In this document: positions 25,133-39,692 of the stretch, piece by piece | How the letters are laid out: every line of letters starts with the position of its first letter | Position numbering within the stretch: the stretch's first letter is position 1 | NCBI GenBank assembly: GCA_964058805.1 | Contig: CAXKVV010000043.1 | Coordinates: forward strand, 372,001 to 436,000 | DNA: 64,000 bases | Source: Schoenoplectus triqueter | Taxonomy: Eukaryota; Streptophyta; Magnoliopsida; Poales; Cyperaceae | Direction: 5' to 3' | The notes under the pieces: generated by a model | Told to the model about the DNA's origin: nothing | Databases searched by the model: none | Seen by the model: only the letters and a program-made list of their open reading frames with translations | Program-made: the position numbers and the translations under genes

Positions 25133-26339
25133 TAATAAGAGTCAGAAAATTTGAGTTAAATCGGTTTATACGCCCCTTTTATAGTGCTCAAGCACTTCTT
25201 AATACATGGTCCGGGCATTTTTATCCATATCCAAATCAAATTGATTAGACAGAGAGCAACGGTCCAAGAATCATTCCCGAGCGATGATTAATCCGAATGG
25301 GTCGTAGAAAGCATATTCATTTACCAATGGATATGGATGAAATGGAATGACGACGGGTGAAATGAGGATCAAGACTTGCATCAAATAATAACAATTCAGG
25401 TAATATTTCAATATGCAAATAAAATGAAGATTTCTATTTTGCTATGTATATATAATTATACATTATACATTTTCATACAGTAGAAATAATTTTGAATACT
25501 CAGTAAGTAAATCAATCTACCCGTCACTCCATCACTATTCCACCGTCGAGAAGTAATATAAGCTATACTACTTTTGATGCTATACAATATTCAATTATCG
25601 GTGTCTTTTCTACTATATCTTTGAATGTACATCATAATAGTAATGAGTCAGGTAATTATATGAGTTAATTTATGATATAACCACATCTACAAATAATTCT
25701 AACTTTTTCCTATTATAGGTACATCATTAAGTTAACATGGTAATCAAACTGCACGAAAGTCATTTGCTGAAAGAATCAGATTGTTATTTAGAGGCTCTTC
25801 TAATTGTCGAAATTGAAATAATTGTATTGTATTGTAACTCTTTATATTTTTTAATAAATTATTGTATAGCTAATTATAATATTTCTATCATCAAAGAAAT
25901 TGAACTGAATGTATTTTTTAATGTTATTAGGTGATTAACTGAATGCACTCAGTGAGTTATTATCTTAGTTTATCAGAAAAAAATTACAAACTTAGTTAAT
26001 AGCTTAAATAAAATATTAATAAATTTAGTTATTAACTTAAATTTTACTTAAGTTCGTCTATTAATAAACTTAGTTATAAGAGGATCAGGAGGATTTGAGT
26101 TAGATACGTTGATTAAAATTAATACAATTCAACTCTTCACTTTTTAAAAAGAAAAAAAATTCTAGGTCCGCATTTAATAAATGCGGATCTGGGTACGCGT
26201 TTAACTAATATGAATTTATTAGTTTTATGATTTTCTGTCCATTAAGTGTTATTTTCATATTTTTAATATTTTTATGTTATTAATAAAAATATCGATATAT
26301 TTCTGATTCCTTGGTCACATTTTTAACGGAGAAGTAAAT
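25133..26339. other. Intergenic, no gene seen
   Basis: AT-rich DNA with no recognisable genes or element ends. Confidence 0.5.
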
Positions 26340-27095
26340 TGCAATTATAATAAAGCAAAATTGGGTATATACCCCTCAACACATCTCAATTTGGATATTT
26401 ACTCCTTTAAATTTAAAAATTGGGTATTTATCCCTAAAAATGTCAAAACTTTGGATATTTATCCATAACTAGTATTATTCTCATAAAAAAATAATTAGCA
26501 ATAAATTAAAATTATAATAGGATAAAAATACCCCTCTATATTTTTCCATCATCCATACAATTTGCACCGCAACAAAATCAACGACGGTGCATTGAATTAT
26601 TTCATTTTGGTATGCACATTGTATTGTTACTATATTGTTACTTATCCTTGCTCTCTCTCCGTGATCTCCAACTGTATATAAATTCGGCCTCAAATAAAGT
26701 ATTAAATTTCTACGAATTAGAACTGGCACAATCCAAAACTTGTAGAAATCAACCTGACCGTAATTGGTGCCTACCCAATGAGATTGGTATTTATAGTGAT
26801 AAAAATAGTTCCATAATTATGATTTATGATAATTTTATGCATCGATGAAGTAATAAAATTAGCAAGAAGATTTACGTATAAAAAAAACCTTGAATCATCA
26901 AAAGAGGTATTTTTGTTTTATTATAATTTTAATTAATTATTTATTTAATTTTTAGAAGGATAATACTAGTATGGATAAATATCTAAGGTTTTGATATTTT
27001 TAGAGATAAATATTAAATTTTTAAATTTAAATAAATAAACATACAAATTAAAATATATTAAGAGGTATATATTCAATTATGTGATAATAAAAATA
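26340..27095. mobile_element. Foldback element upstream of clathrin gene
   Basis: Arms of about 190 bp are inverted: left arm AAAATTGGGTATATACCCCT..., GGATATTTATCCATAACTAGTATTAT... and right arm ...ATAATACTAGTATGGATAAATATC..., ...AGAGGTATATATTCAATT. The roughly 350-bp centre (26540-26890) is unrelated to the arms and encodes nothing recognisable. The right arm ends only about 200 bp upstream of the clathrin start codon, so the element lies in or next to the promoter. Confidence 0.7.
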
Positions 27096-27169
27096 TAACA
27101 AAAGGTAACAGAACCTCATACTCATAGTCTGCACATTACATTACATATTTGCATACCCTCTGTCTTTTC

Positions 27170-27293
27170 GTTTTATTCTCTTCTTTTTTTTAGATCCAAT
27201 CTCCCTCCCCCCTCCCCCCTCTCGCGAGCTCTCTCTGTCTAGATCTGACTCTCATTATCTGATCGGCAGCTTAGTTGGATCCATTCGCTAGCG
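27170..27293 (+). promoter_or_regulatory. Pyrimidine-rich leader of clathrin gene
   Basis: A CT-rich tract (TCTCCCTCCCCCCTCCCCCCTC-like, then GAGCTCTCTCTGTC) immediately precedes the ATG. Such CT-rich stretches are common in plant 5' leaders and core promoters. The transcription start itself is not determined. Confidence 0.4.
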
Positions 27294-30200
27294 ATGGCGG
27301 CGGCGAACGCTCCGATCGCCACCCGAGAGGCGCTTACGGTAACCTCCCTTCTCTCTTCCGTCACATTCGTTACTCAGCTATGGTTCATGCTTGGATCTAG
27401 TACGATCCCTGGTTTTCTATAATTGGATTTACTTACCGGACCGTTTGGTCTTCTCTGAGAGCTTCGGACTAAGTGTTTTTCCCCCTTTTCAACGACAAAT
27501 GGGTATTATATATACTGAGGAGTATTTAGCGATGCTAGCTTGGGGGTTAAGAAAACTGGTTCAATTTCCTGTTTGGAGGCCTAACTGGCCTGATAAGCAG
27601 GATTAGGCAAGATGTGAATAAGACACTGTTTATTCAGCAGCTCTTGCGTTTTATTCCCGCCTACTCATAATTATAAATTCGCGTGGGGCTTCATGATTGG
27701 TGTTTAATCTTCTTCTGAAAAACCCCACATACTTGGTTACCTTACTTCATAATTTCAAAGAGAGACAGAGTATGAGAACTGAACTTCGAGCTTTCATTGC
27801 ACTGCTATTGTTGAATGTCTGGAATAAGGCCCATTCCATGTATGCTTTCCAATTTATGTTTCTGGATGATGGAAATATTATTTTTATTTTGACTTCAAGT
27901 CTTAAACTGTTGATGGGCAAAAGAGTAGTTAGTGATAATTATTGTCTCATCCCTGAACATAGCAATTTAGTTCTCTGTCAAGTGTGTTCTTATAATTTTT
28001 GTTACTAGTTTCAGCTGAGAAGCACTGCTGGTCTTTTGATACCCTTAGTCATTTTATATAGTTTGACATAGTTCTAAAAGTAAATGTACCACTGGAATGC
28101 ATTTGACAGACCTCAAAGCTGTCATCTGTTTTCAAAAGAAGCTGTCATCATTTTTATGGGCTGTTATGTTCAAGAAAGGTGTTCAAGAAAGGCCCTTTTG
28201 TTTCATGCACCCTGGTGCAAATATAGATAAAATCATGTACTTGTCAAACAGATGGGTGTGCTCCTACAAAGCATGAAATGACCCATGTATCAGTCATTTT
28301 CTCCTTTAATTTCAGAGATTCCCAATTATACTGGTACTTGCTAGTGCTTATTGCATAATTCTCCATTTATAAAGACCCAAGAGGACAGTCTTACTTCTGA
28401 CAAAATGTCGGGGGAGGGGAATGTACTTGATATATTTTATCATCAGAGGGACATCCTAGATATTTAATGCTTCACAAGGGCTTATTTGATATTATGTGTT
28501 TTATGTCGGCATACATGAAGTGAATCCTTTCTTAATCATGGTCGTTTATTCAATGTTATGAATGCTATGTTAATAGGTTTATTAACATAAAAATTTCATT
28601 TTCAGCTTACAAGCTTGGGGATAAACCCACAGTTCATAACATTTACCCATGTCACGATGGAGTCAGAGAAGTATATATGTCTCAGAGAAACGTCCCCACA
28701 AAATAGTGTTGTCATTATCGACATGACAATGCCTATGCAACCATTAAGGCGTCCCATCACTGCTGATTCAGCGCTCATGAACCCTAACACTCGAATTCTT
28801 GCTCTTAAAGGTTTTTTCTTTTTTAAAAATGATGTCACATGTCAGATATTCTATCTTAAAAAATAACTTTCAGTTGAAAATGCTTAAAATATTCAGCTCA
28901 AATACCGGGGACGACTCAGGATCACCTGCAGATATTTAACATTGAAGCAAAAACCAAAATAAAGTCTCATCAGATGCCTGAGCAGGTTATACGATTTATT
29001 ATATGTTCTCTTAGCTAAATTATCTTCAAATTGATTTTTGATGGACGGATTCTTGTAAATATATTCTCTTTTAATTTTTCTTACATAGGTTGTATTTTGG
29101 AAGTGGATCACCCCAAAAATGCTGGGTCTTGCTACACAAGCATCCGTTTATCACTGGTCAATAGAAGGTTAGCTTCCTTTTCAGTTATTGTACAAGCTAG
29201 TTGAAAATTGGGATCCTGATGTTTGTGAGCCAGGAAGAAAATTGTCTCAATGCTTTGGCACTTGTCAAGTATAAAAGCAGCTTTATGTGTACTTAAATAT
29301 GTTTGTGTGGTCAAATTATACAATAGATGATTAAATGCTAGTCATGTAACATATGAAAATCGGGCTTTATATATATAGAGTACAAACATTATTTTGAGGA
29401 GTGAAAATGTGACTGATGCTTATGTTGTATAAATTTTTATAGGCGAATCAGCACCCGTGAAAATGTTTGATAGGACTGCTAATTTAGCAAACAATCAGAT
29501 AATTAATTACCGTTGTGACCCTTCTGAGAAATGGCTTGTTCTTATTGGAATTGCACCTGGTGCTCCTGAGGTAAATGCCCTTTTATCTTTTATTGGTTAA
29601 GTGGCATATGACTATGTTTGGTAGTGGGATATAGTAGAGGGATGAAGGGCTAACTCTTATCCCTTGTAAGAGTGACGATACGAGTTATCCCCTTCTCCAT
29701 TTTATCGCTCTATAAAACTATAGCCTATCAGTTTTTTTGAAACATAATTCACCTGTATCATTGTTGCCTATGATTGTTCTTCCATTGAAGTTCTAATTTG
29801 CACAGAGCCACATTACCATAAAACTCAAACATAATGGAGATTCTTAAAGTTGATTCATCATTTATTATTTTATCAATTATAGAGGCCGCAATTGGTCAAA
29901 GGAAACATGCAACTCTTCTCTGTTGAGCAGCAACGTAGTCAGGCTCTTGAAGCACATGCAGCGACTTTTAGCACTTTCAAGGTTAATAATCTATAATTTC
30001 CTGTTAGTTTTTTTTTTTAAAAAAAGCTCATTATATTATTGTATCTGGAACTTATTCCTGACTATGCATTTAACTTTTTTTTTTGTTTTATAATTTTATA
30101 ATTCAGGTTGCTGGAAATGATACTCCTTCTACTTTGATCTGTTTTGCCTCGAAGACTAGCAATGCTGGTCAGATTACCTCAAAGTTGCATGTAATTGAAC

Positions 30201-33200
30201 TTGGTGCTCAGCCTGGTAATATTTGCTTATGGACTCTATTAATCTTTCTATATAATTAGCTTTTTTTTTTCTAGCCGTTTCATAATTTGTTTATTCAACA
30301 TTGCCAGGAAAACCTAGTTTTTCAAAGAAGCAAGCTGATCTCTTTTTTCCACCGGATTTCCAAGATGACTTCCCCGTAGCAATGCAGGTGTAGCACATCT
30401 TTCCTAGTTCTCTTATCTGGAAATCTCCAGTATTTGGATTCTTGTCCATAAGCTGAAGTAAATCTTTGAGTGTAATTATTAGGCAACTGACCTGATTTCA
30501 ATTTCCATAGTTGCATATTAATTATTCTGGTTTCTGGGGCTGCCTTATGCATATGCATAATTGCACTAATATATCTCTTTTATGGAAAGCAAAATGAAAA
30601 GAATAAAAAAAAATGAAAGAACCAAGTTTTTCCTGATATAAGTAATAAGATGTGCTGAATGTTTATGTTATTTTTTTCTGGAAGCAGATTTCACAGAAGT
30701 ATGGCTTGATCTATGTGATAACAAAGCTAGGATTACTTTTTGTTTATGACTTGGAGACAGCTGCTGCTGTTTACAGAAATAGAATAAGTGCAGATCCAAT
30801 TTTTCTCACAACAGAAGCCATGGCCAGCGGGGGTTTTTATGCGATTAATAGAAAAGGCCAGGTTCTCCTTGCAAATGTCAATGATGCTACCATTGTGCCA
30901 TTTGTTAGTGGTCAGGTAAGTTTCCTAGTCTTTTCTGTAGATATTTTTGGTGCAATTATTAAGTGATGCTTGTTTGAAGTTCATTTTTCTTTTTTACTGC
31001 AGCTGAATAACCTAGAGCTTGCTGTGAATCTTGCAAGGAGAGCTAACCTTCCTGGTGCAGAGAATCTGGTAATATAAGTTGATATGTATTAATAATTTCC
31101 TATCTTAACTCCTTTTGTACATAACATTGTAATAAACAAACAACAGCGGCAATTACTAATATTGTTAGCTTTTTTACAATACTTGTTACTACGATGATAT
31201 GTGATAATTTGTTTGCTTTTTTGTTGTGAGCAGGTTTTGCAAAGATTCCAGGAGCTATTTGCACAGACAAAGTATAAAGAAGCTGCTGAGCTGGCGGCTG
31301 AATCTCCCCAGGGTCTCCTTAGGACCCCTGAAACAGTTGCCAAGTTTCAGGTAATACCTACATTTTTTTATGTGATCTTTTCATAATGGCTTCCAGTGAA
31401 AATTCGTTTTACTGGCTATGATTTGTCAAACTCCTCAATTTCTTTATTTGTTCAGAGTGTTCCTGTGCAATCTGGTCAAACACCTCCACTGCTGCAATAC
31501 TTTGGCACATTGTTAACCAAAGGGAAACTAAATGCTTTCGAATCACTTGAACTATCTCGCCTAGTTGTAAATCAAAACAAAAAGAACCTATTGGAAAATT
31601 GGTTGGCTGAGGATAAGCTGGAATGCAGTGAAGAGCTTGGAGATCTTGTCAAGGTATATGCCTATACGTCTTAGCAAGAATAATACTAGGAGTGAATATT
31701 TCAAGTATTTTATGTACTTTCTTGTTTTTTTGCTTTAGACTGTGGATAATGACATGGCATTGAAGATCTATATTAAGGCAAGGGCCACCCCAAAAGTTGT
31801 TGCTGCCTTTGCTGAGAGAAGAGAGTTCGACAAAATTCTTATATACTCAAAGCAGGTTTGCTTTTGGAATTGTTTTAGGAACTAATGCATTTATGTTACT
31901 CATAAAAGTTTTTTTTTTTTTTCTGAAAGAGCTAAACATTTCATCTTGGTATAATAGGTTGGATATACTCCAGATTATCTTTTCCTCCTCCAGACAATTT
32001 TGAGGTCAGATCCACAGGTATATGTTTAATATATTTAATGTTTATGATGGTTATATGACTGTATTTTCTAGTTCTCAATAATATTTATTCTGAACATAAA
32101 ACAGGGAGCAGTGAATTTTGCTCTTATGATGTCACAAATGGAGGGGGGCTGTCCTGTAGATTACAATACAATCACCGATCTCTTTCTTCAGGTACAAAAT
32201 TCATTCTTCATGTTGCAATTTTAATAATCCATATTAGAGTTTGTTTTGGCATTGATTAACATTCTATATGTTTTTAACTTGATCACCTTCCAGAGAAATA
32301 TGATCAGAGAGGCAACTGCATTTTTACTAGATGTGTTGAAGCCAAACCTGCCCGAGCATGCTTTTCTTCAGACTAAGGTCATCTTTTTTTCTCTTTACCA
32401 TATTTGATCTTTATTATTGTTGTTTCAATGCACTTGATGATGTTCTGTAAACCAATCTGGTTTATGTTCTATTCTGTGAAAAATAACAATCATTATTGGG
32501 TCATTTTGTAGGTTTTAGAGATCAATCTGGTAACATATCCAAATGTTGCTGATGCAATCTTAGCAAATGGGATGTTCAGTCATTATGACCGTCCCAGAAT
32601 TGCTCAGCTTTGTGAAAAAGCTGGTCTCTTCATGAGGGCTCTTCAGGTTCTTTTTTTAGTTTTTTTCAGACTGGTGTTACTCTCCTTCAACAAGATTTTG
32701 TGCTGTCTTTCTAACAAGTGATGTTTGTTATGTAGCATTACTCTGAGTTGCCTGACATCAAGCGCGTCATTGTGAATACTCATGCAATTGAGCCTCAGGT
32801 AAATATTCTTCTGTTGATTTCCTGTTACATTTAAATGTCATGTTAAGCTATATGTGGTTAAATTTCTGCACTATTCATTTCAGGCATTAGTAGAGTTCTT
32901 TGGTACACTCTCAAAGGAATGGGCTTTGGAGTGCATGAAGGACCTTCTACTTGTCAATCTAAGAGGAAACCTCCAAATTATTGTTCAGGTGACATAATGA
33001 CACTAACTTCATATGTTGTTGTCGAAGTACGTGACCTTTTCTTATTCAGTAAAACAATCATGCTGATGATAATTTTCGTTTTAGGTTGCAAAAGAATACT
33101 CTGAGCAATTGGGAGTAGAAGCTTGTATCAAGCTCTTTGAACAATTCAAGTCATATGAAGGCCTTTACTTTTTCCTTGGTTCTTATTTGAGTTCAAGGTT

Positions 33201-36200
33201 ATTTTTTGTGCTATTTAATGATCTCTTTACCTTATAATTTTACTTGTTAGATTGAATTAAAAGAAAACTAAAGCAAATTGTTCTTACTGTAACAGTGAGG
33301 ACCCTGATATTCACTTCAAATACATAGAAGCAGCAGCCAGAACAGGTCAGATCAAAGAGGTTGAAAGAGTCACAAGAGAGTCCAACTTCTATGACCCAGA
33401 GAAAACAAAGAACTTCTTGATGGAGGCCAAACTGCCAGATGCGCGACCCCTTATTAATGTTTGTGATCGTTTTGGCTTTGTTCCTGACTTGACTCACTAC
33501 CTTTATTCGAACAACATGCTTCGCTATATTGAGGGATACGTACAAAAGGTACATTTTGCTACTTTTAACTTTGAATAACTAACATTATTGGTTATATAAG
33601 CTTGTATATGCTAAATCATGTAACAGAAAGATTTTGATATAATGTGGAAATTATGGTCTGGGTGTTTATTTGTAAAGAGATTGAAATAGGTTAACAGCAA
33701 GTAATCTGATAAGAGAGTTGATAAATCTTATAATTATGTGACCTTTATTTGGAAGCAAAACAGTTCTATTTTTCCCTGTGACAGTTAATTTGGTGATTAA
33801 TTCAAATGTTCCATTTATTCTCGTAGATAATATTGTGTATATTTGATTCATAGGTTAACCCAGGAAATGCTCCTTTAGTTGTTGGTCAACTGTTAGATGA
33901 TGAGTGCCCTGAGGACTTCATCAAGGGACTTATACTCTCTGTTCGCTCTCTTCTCCCTGTGGAGCCCCTCGTGGATGAATGTGAAAAGAGGTTTGCAACA
34001 CCTTGTATTCCTTTTTTTTTTGTTATGTTTGACGGTAAAGTGTTGTTTCTGTAAAGAAGAATGCAAGATTACAATCTAAGCCAAAGCCTGAACTGCATAG
34101 TCCATAGAAACACGTCTTTGTATGAAACAGCACCACCAACACCACCAAAGCCTTTAGTCCCAAATAAATTGGGCTAGTCTAAGTCTTTGTTACTGCTTTT
34201 TATTATTGAAGGAATCGGCTGAGACTGTTGACGCAATTCCTTGAGCACCTGGTGAGTGAGGGTAGCCAAGATGTGCATGTGCACAATGCTCTCGGGAAGA
34301 TCATCATAGACAGTAACAACAACCCTGAGCACTTCCTCACAACCAACCCATACTACGATTCACGTGTTGTTGGTAAATACTGTGAGAAGCGTGATCCCAC
34401 TCTTGCTGTTGTTGCATACCGGCGGGGCCAATGTGACGATGAGCTCATTAATGTTACCAATAAGAACTCCCTCTTCAAGCTCCAAGCACGGTGTGTGTTT
34501 GTTCCTTTGTTTCTTCTTTTCATCTCTCAAATAACATGGAGCATTTTCATGGACATGTTTAAAGTGATTGTTATATGTGTATGATGCTAATGTTGGCATG
34601 GTATGCCAGTTTTAATTAAAGGAATTCAAATAAAATTTGGGATTAGGAATATTTTGACCTGCTGAGTTTTTATTTGAAACAATCCTGTTTTTTTTTTAAA
34701 GAGGGGGGGGGGGGGTTAAAAGAAACATATTTTAATATATTTGTTTTGATTTGAGGTGGTAAGCTGAAAAGGGTTTGGCTAGTTTAGACACTATTAAGCG
34801 ATTAACATAGCACACATCAAGCCTTCTAAATGTATTTATGATTGTTAATTAAATTAATTTGAAACTTCGAATGATGTTCTAGATCTTTTTGAGCATCTGA
34901 GATGGGTAATTTATCTTCATTGTTATTCGTGCCTGAAAATATCCTGATTGTCATCCAGGTATTATTTTAAGTGAACTTCATGAGATGCGCCAATTGCTGG
35001 AAACTTTGGTCTTTTACATACCCACTAACACTTAAACTCTTTATTTAACACGCTATTCCTCAACAACCTCAAAATATATGAAAAATTGATATTAAATGTT
35101 TTTTTTTTCTGTTTGACAGGTATGTGGTGGAGAGAATGGATGGTGATCTGTGGGACAAGGTTCTCCAACCTGAAAATGAATGCAGGCGCCAGCTCATTGA
35201 CCAGGTTGTTTCAACTGCCTTACCTGAGAGCAAGAGCCCTGAGCAGGTCTCGGCTGCCGTCAAGGCCTTCATGACAGCTGATCTTCCCCATGAACTCATT
35301 GAGCTTCTTGAAAAGATAGTTTTACAGAACTCTGCATTCTCAGGGAACTTCAACCTTCAAAACCTCCTCATTCTCACAGCCATCAAGGCTGACCCATCTC
35401 GTGTTATGGATTACATCAACCGGTTGGATAACTTTGATGGGCCTGCTGTTGGTGAGGTGGCTGTAGAGGCCCAACTGTATGAGGAGGCATTTGCCATCTT
35501 TAAGAAGTTCAATTTGAACGTGCAAGCAGTGAATGTCCTCTTGGATAATATCCAGAGCATCGAGAGAGCTGTGGAGTTTGCATTTAGGGTTGAGGAGGAG
35601 GCTGTGTGGAGCCAGGTTGCATTGGCTCAACTGCATGCTGGTCTTGTCAGTGATGCCATTGAGTCGTTTATTCGGGCTGATGATGCGGCCCACTTCTTGG
35701 AAGTTATCAAGGCAGCTGAGGATGCTGAGGTGTATGATGATTTGGTTAAGTATCTCCTCATGGTCCGGCAAAAAACCAAAGAACCCAAGGTTGATGGTGA
35801 ACTCATCTATGCTTATGCTAAAATTGACCGGTTGGGTGAGATTGAGGAGTTCGTTCTTATGCCGAATGTGGCTAATCTGCAAAATGTGGGTGATAGATTG
35901 TATGATGATGCACTTTATGAGGCAGCCAAGATTATATATGCATTCATTTCTAACTGGGCTAAGCTGGCAGTTACATTGGTGAAGCTGAAGCAGTTCCAAG
36001 GGGCTGTCGACGCTGCACGCAAGGCCAACAGTGCCAAAACATGGAAGGAGGTTTGTTTTGCATGTGTTGATGCAGAGGAGTTCAGGCTTGCCCAAATTTG
36101 TGGTCTTAATATTATCATTCAGGTATTATTTTTTTTTTCGTTTATGGGTACAATCCTATGGAGTGATGAAGCTGGTTCTTGTTGTGTTGTCCTTGAAGAT

Positions 36201-39200
36201 TATGTTGGTCTTGAGTCTGCAGCTTGTGTTTAATTTCCTCAATATAAAAATAGCAAAGAATTTGTGTTTTCCATGTGGCATTACATGAGTACTTCTACTT
36301 GAATCACAAAAGCGAAGATGCTAAACATAATAAAAGTGTGCGATGCATTTTGTATATCTCATATATTACTTGCTTATCGTTTTCTTTGCTCTGATATTTT
36401 ATTACTTAAATTTTGGTTCTTTTCTGGTTGGTCTAATTTATTACAAGATGTGCACAAATAAAAATACTGTACAGTTGTGTTTTGTTGTTGTACTTTCACT
36501 GTTTTGTGAGATGTTGACATCAAAGCTTTTTAAGACATGAGCACCACTCTAGTTTATGTACTTGTACTAATGCAATGTCCAAGGAAAATCCTGTCACAAT
36601 TCAATTTCTATGATTTTTCAGGTGGATGACCTTGAAGAAGTCAGTGAATATTACCAAAACCGTGGTTGCTTCAATGAACTCATCTCCCTAATGGAGAGTG
36701 GACTTGGTCTTGAGCGGGCCCACATGGGCATCTTCACTGAGCTCGGTGTGCTCTATGCCCGTTACCGGCCTGAGAAGCTGATGGAGCACATAAAGCTCTT
36801 CTCGACTCGGCTCAACATTCCAAAACTCATTCGTGCTTGCGACGAACAACAACACTGGAAAGAACTCACCTTCTTGTACATTCAATATGATGAGTTTGAT
36901 AACGCGGCCACAACTATAATGAACCACTCTCCTGATGCATGGGACCACATGCAGTTCAAGGATGTGGCAGTCAAGGTGGCAAATGTGGAGCTTTACTACA
37001 AGGCGGTTCATTTCTACTTGCAAGAGCATCCTGATTTGATCAATGACATGCTTCATGTGCTGGCACTCAGGCTGGATCATACGCGTGTTGTTGATATTAT
37101 GCGCAAGGTTTGTATTTATTTTCAAGTTTATTTACATGATCCATTTTGGCATTTTGGGACAACATGTGTGCAATGCTTGAAACACAAGGAAAATTGCATA
37201 TGCCCTAAAAAATATCACCTATATTATATTCTAAATGATATTTAATGTGTGATTCATTCCAAAAATATCACCTATTTTGAGGAGCTGTATTTTGTGCATT
37301 TTTTTTCATGGGGGTGGGATTCAGATGCTTGTTTTTCATGTTTTCTTGGCGTCCAATTCATTTTTTCTGTTTTGCAAGGTTAGATGTGTTTTTTTGCACA
37401 GTTTGCATGATTTTGAATGTTTTTCTCTGTAGAAATTGCAATGGGAGTTGCTATTTTTTTCGGAAAAAAATGTGGAAATAGTAACCATTGATATTAGTAT
37501 TTCCGGTGAAATTATTGTTATCATTTTTTTCTATTATTTTTTTGCTAAACAGTAATTATAAGAACAGTAGTTTCAGTTATTTACTGTGGTCATGTTTAAT
37601 TTAGGCTGGACAATTGCATCTGGTGAAGCCATACATGGTGGCAGTTCAGAGTAATAATGTGGCTGCTGTTAATGAAGCATTAAATGAGCTTTATGTTGGG
37701 GAGGAAGACTATGACCGCCTCCGTGAATCAGTTGATTTACATGACAACTTTGACCAGATTGGCCTCGCTCAGAAGGTAAATTGACATTACAAACAACTGT
37801 TGTGATGGTTTTTGTCTAGTCTAGAGGTTGGAAACAAGAAGTTATGCTTTTAGGTTTTGACCTGATGAATATTTTGAAAGGAAAGTTGAAAATGTAGATT
37901 GTTGCTGAAGCTGGCTGTAAGTCAAGGGATCATGATCACCTATTAAACTATGGTGGTGTAACAATATCAACCTTTTTGTGGGCTTTGGCTTAAATAAAGT
38001 TCTTATGCATACATGTATTTTTACCTGGAGATGGGAGCTAATAAGTTGGCCCTTCCAATGCAAAGCAGATTACATAATTCTAAATGGGTCAGGTTAAACT
38101 TCACCAAGCTTACTGTCTGGGGCATTGTTTTTTTTTTCAATGCGATGGTCTTAATTAGTCTGATTGGATCAACAATTGCAAGCCCAGACCCACTGATCTA
38201 CTATAGAAGACAAATGGCAAATTGCAATCAATTTTGAGTTAAAATGAAAAGATCATATTCAAATTACAAATTGCAAATTTCTCTGTATCAGTACCCTATT
38301 TTGATACCTATTCTCAACTTAATTTTGGGCCCACGTAAAAGCTGTCCTGTTTAGGTTTCTTATTGTGTATTCATTTAACTATAACCATATTATATAGTTT
38401 CAGTTCAATATTGTTTACCTTTTGAGTGCTTGAGGTCAATACCCTTGATTAAGGCATCTGACTTTGTTACAATTAAAAATTTGTGTTGATATAATATATA
38501 TATATTTCATTTTGTCAGTTGGAGAAACACGAGCTGCTGGAGATGAGACGTATAGCTGCATACATTTACAAGAAAGCAGGGAGGTGGAAGCAATCGATTG
38601 CACTATCCAAGAAAGACAATATGTACAAGGATGCCATGGAGACTTGCTCGCAGTCTGGTGAAAGGGATCTCTGTGAGGAGCTGCTTGTTTATTTCATTGA
38701 ACAGGTAACTACAAACTAAAATTCAAATTGATGCTGTTATCCTGCCTAACATCTCATCGCAAACTAAGCCAGAAAAGTTCAGGCAACTTTAACTCAAGTT
38801 TTGGACCAACTACAAACTAAAATTCAAATTGATGCTGTTATCCTGCCTAACATCTCATCACAAACTAAGCCAGAAAAGTTCAGGCAACTTTAACTCAAGT
38901 TTGGACCTTTTGACAATGAGCTAAGATATCCAAGTTATAGGACCTGAGCTTATAAATGCTAACTTGCAATTTAGGCTTCCAACTGGATGTGTCTATTTGT
39001 AATCATTGTATGTTCCTTTTTCTCAAATGCTCCAGGGAAAGAAAGAGTGCTTTGCTTCTTGCCTCTTTATATGCTATGACTTGATTCGCCCTGATGTGGC
39101 ATTGGAGCTTGCCTGGTTTAATGGAATGATCGACTTTGCTTTCCCCTACATCTTACAGGTTTATATTCTCTTTCTTACTTTAATTTCTCTAAATTTCATA

Positions 39201-39692
39201 TCTCTGGTTCTCCTTAAAGAAATAGTGGCGAATTAGATAAAAAATCATGAATGCAGTTTATTCGTGAGTATACTGGCAAGGTGGATGAGCTGATAAAGGA
39301 TAAGATTGAGGCACAAAATGAGGTCAAATCCAAAGTGCAGGAAGAGAAGGAACTTGTTGCTCAGCAGGTATACTCATATGCTCTATTTGATTGTCTATAT
39401 AATATTGTAAATAAGGAGAGCTCCTTTTCTCTTCATTTACTTCCAGTTCTAAATTACCTACAAAGCTCAATCCTGCTATACTAGTGCGAGCTTCTGTTTA
39501 ATTTGCATTCTTTCTTTCCCCTTTCGGCAGAACATGTATGCGCAATTGCTTCCACTAGCATTGCCTGCACCACCTGGCATGGGCATGCCTCCACCTCCTA
39601 TGGGTGGCATGGGCATGCCTCCGCCTCCTATGGGCGGCATGGGCATGCCTCCCATGCCGGCGTTCGGCATGCCTTCTATGGGAACTTATTAG
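27294..39692 (+). CDS. CHC: Clathrin heavy chain
   Basis: Structural subunit of clathrin triskelia in endocytosis and trans-Golgi traffic. Thirty exons join in phase to 1705 aa, the length I recall for Arabidopsis CHC1: 27294-27338, 28606-28810, 28897-28985, 29089-29167, 29443-29570, 29883-29981, 30107-30215, 30308-30387, 30688-30915, 31003-31068, 31234-31350, 31456-31653, 31739-31855, 31958-32017, 32105-32191, 32294-32377, 32512-32646, 32736-32798, 32884-32988, 33085-33197, 33296-33548, 33854-33990, 34212-34490, 35120-36122, 36622-37107, 37605-37775, 38519-38704, 39036-39158, 39257-39367, 39531-39692. N-terminal propeller (exons 1-9, residues 1-354) retains the groove residues RR63-64, Q95, F97, K102 and K104; then the alpha-zigzag leg, and a Met/Gly/Pro-rich tail with repeated [10 protein letters not shown]. 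Start MAAANAPI is family-typical. Exon 24 is very long (1003 bp). No defect seen. Confidence 0.98.
34128..34180 (-). mobile_element. SINE-like tail in CHC intron
   Basis: The plus strand reads CACCACCAACACCACCAAAG followed by CCTTTAGTCCCAAATAAATT and GGGCTAG. This resembles the 3' end of Au-type plant SINEs read from the opposite strand (AACTTGTTTGGGACTAAAGGCTTTGTTG-like). Only the tail is present. It lies in the intron between exons 22 and 23. Confidence 0.45.
38707..38907. repeat. 101-bp tandem duplication in CHC intron
   Basis: AACTACAAACTAAAATTCAA begins at 38707 and again at 38808, and the two 101-bp copies are nearly identical through CAGGCAACTTTAACTCAAGT. The first copy starts two bases into the intron, just after the exon 27 donor. 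Confidence 0.9.

Noticed and set aside
26612..26848. 78-codon frame in the centre of the foldback element
   Set aside because: No recognisable domain or splice context.
35340..36095. 251-codon minus-strand frame opposite the clathrin gene
   Set aside because: Shadow of clathrin exon 24. The plus frame is fully conserved clathrin sequence.
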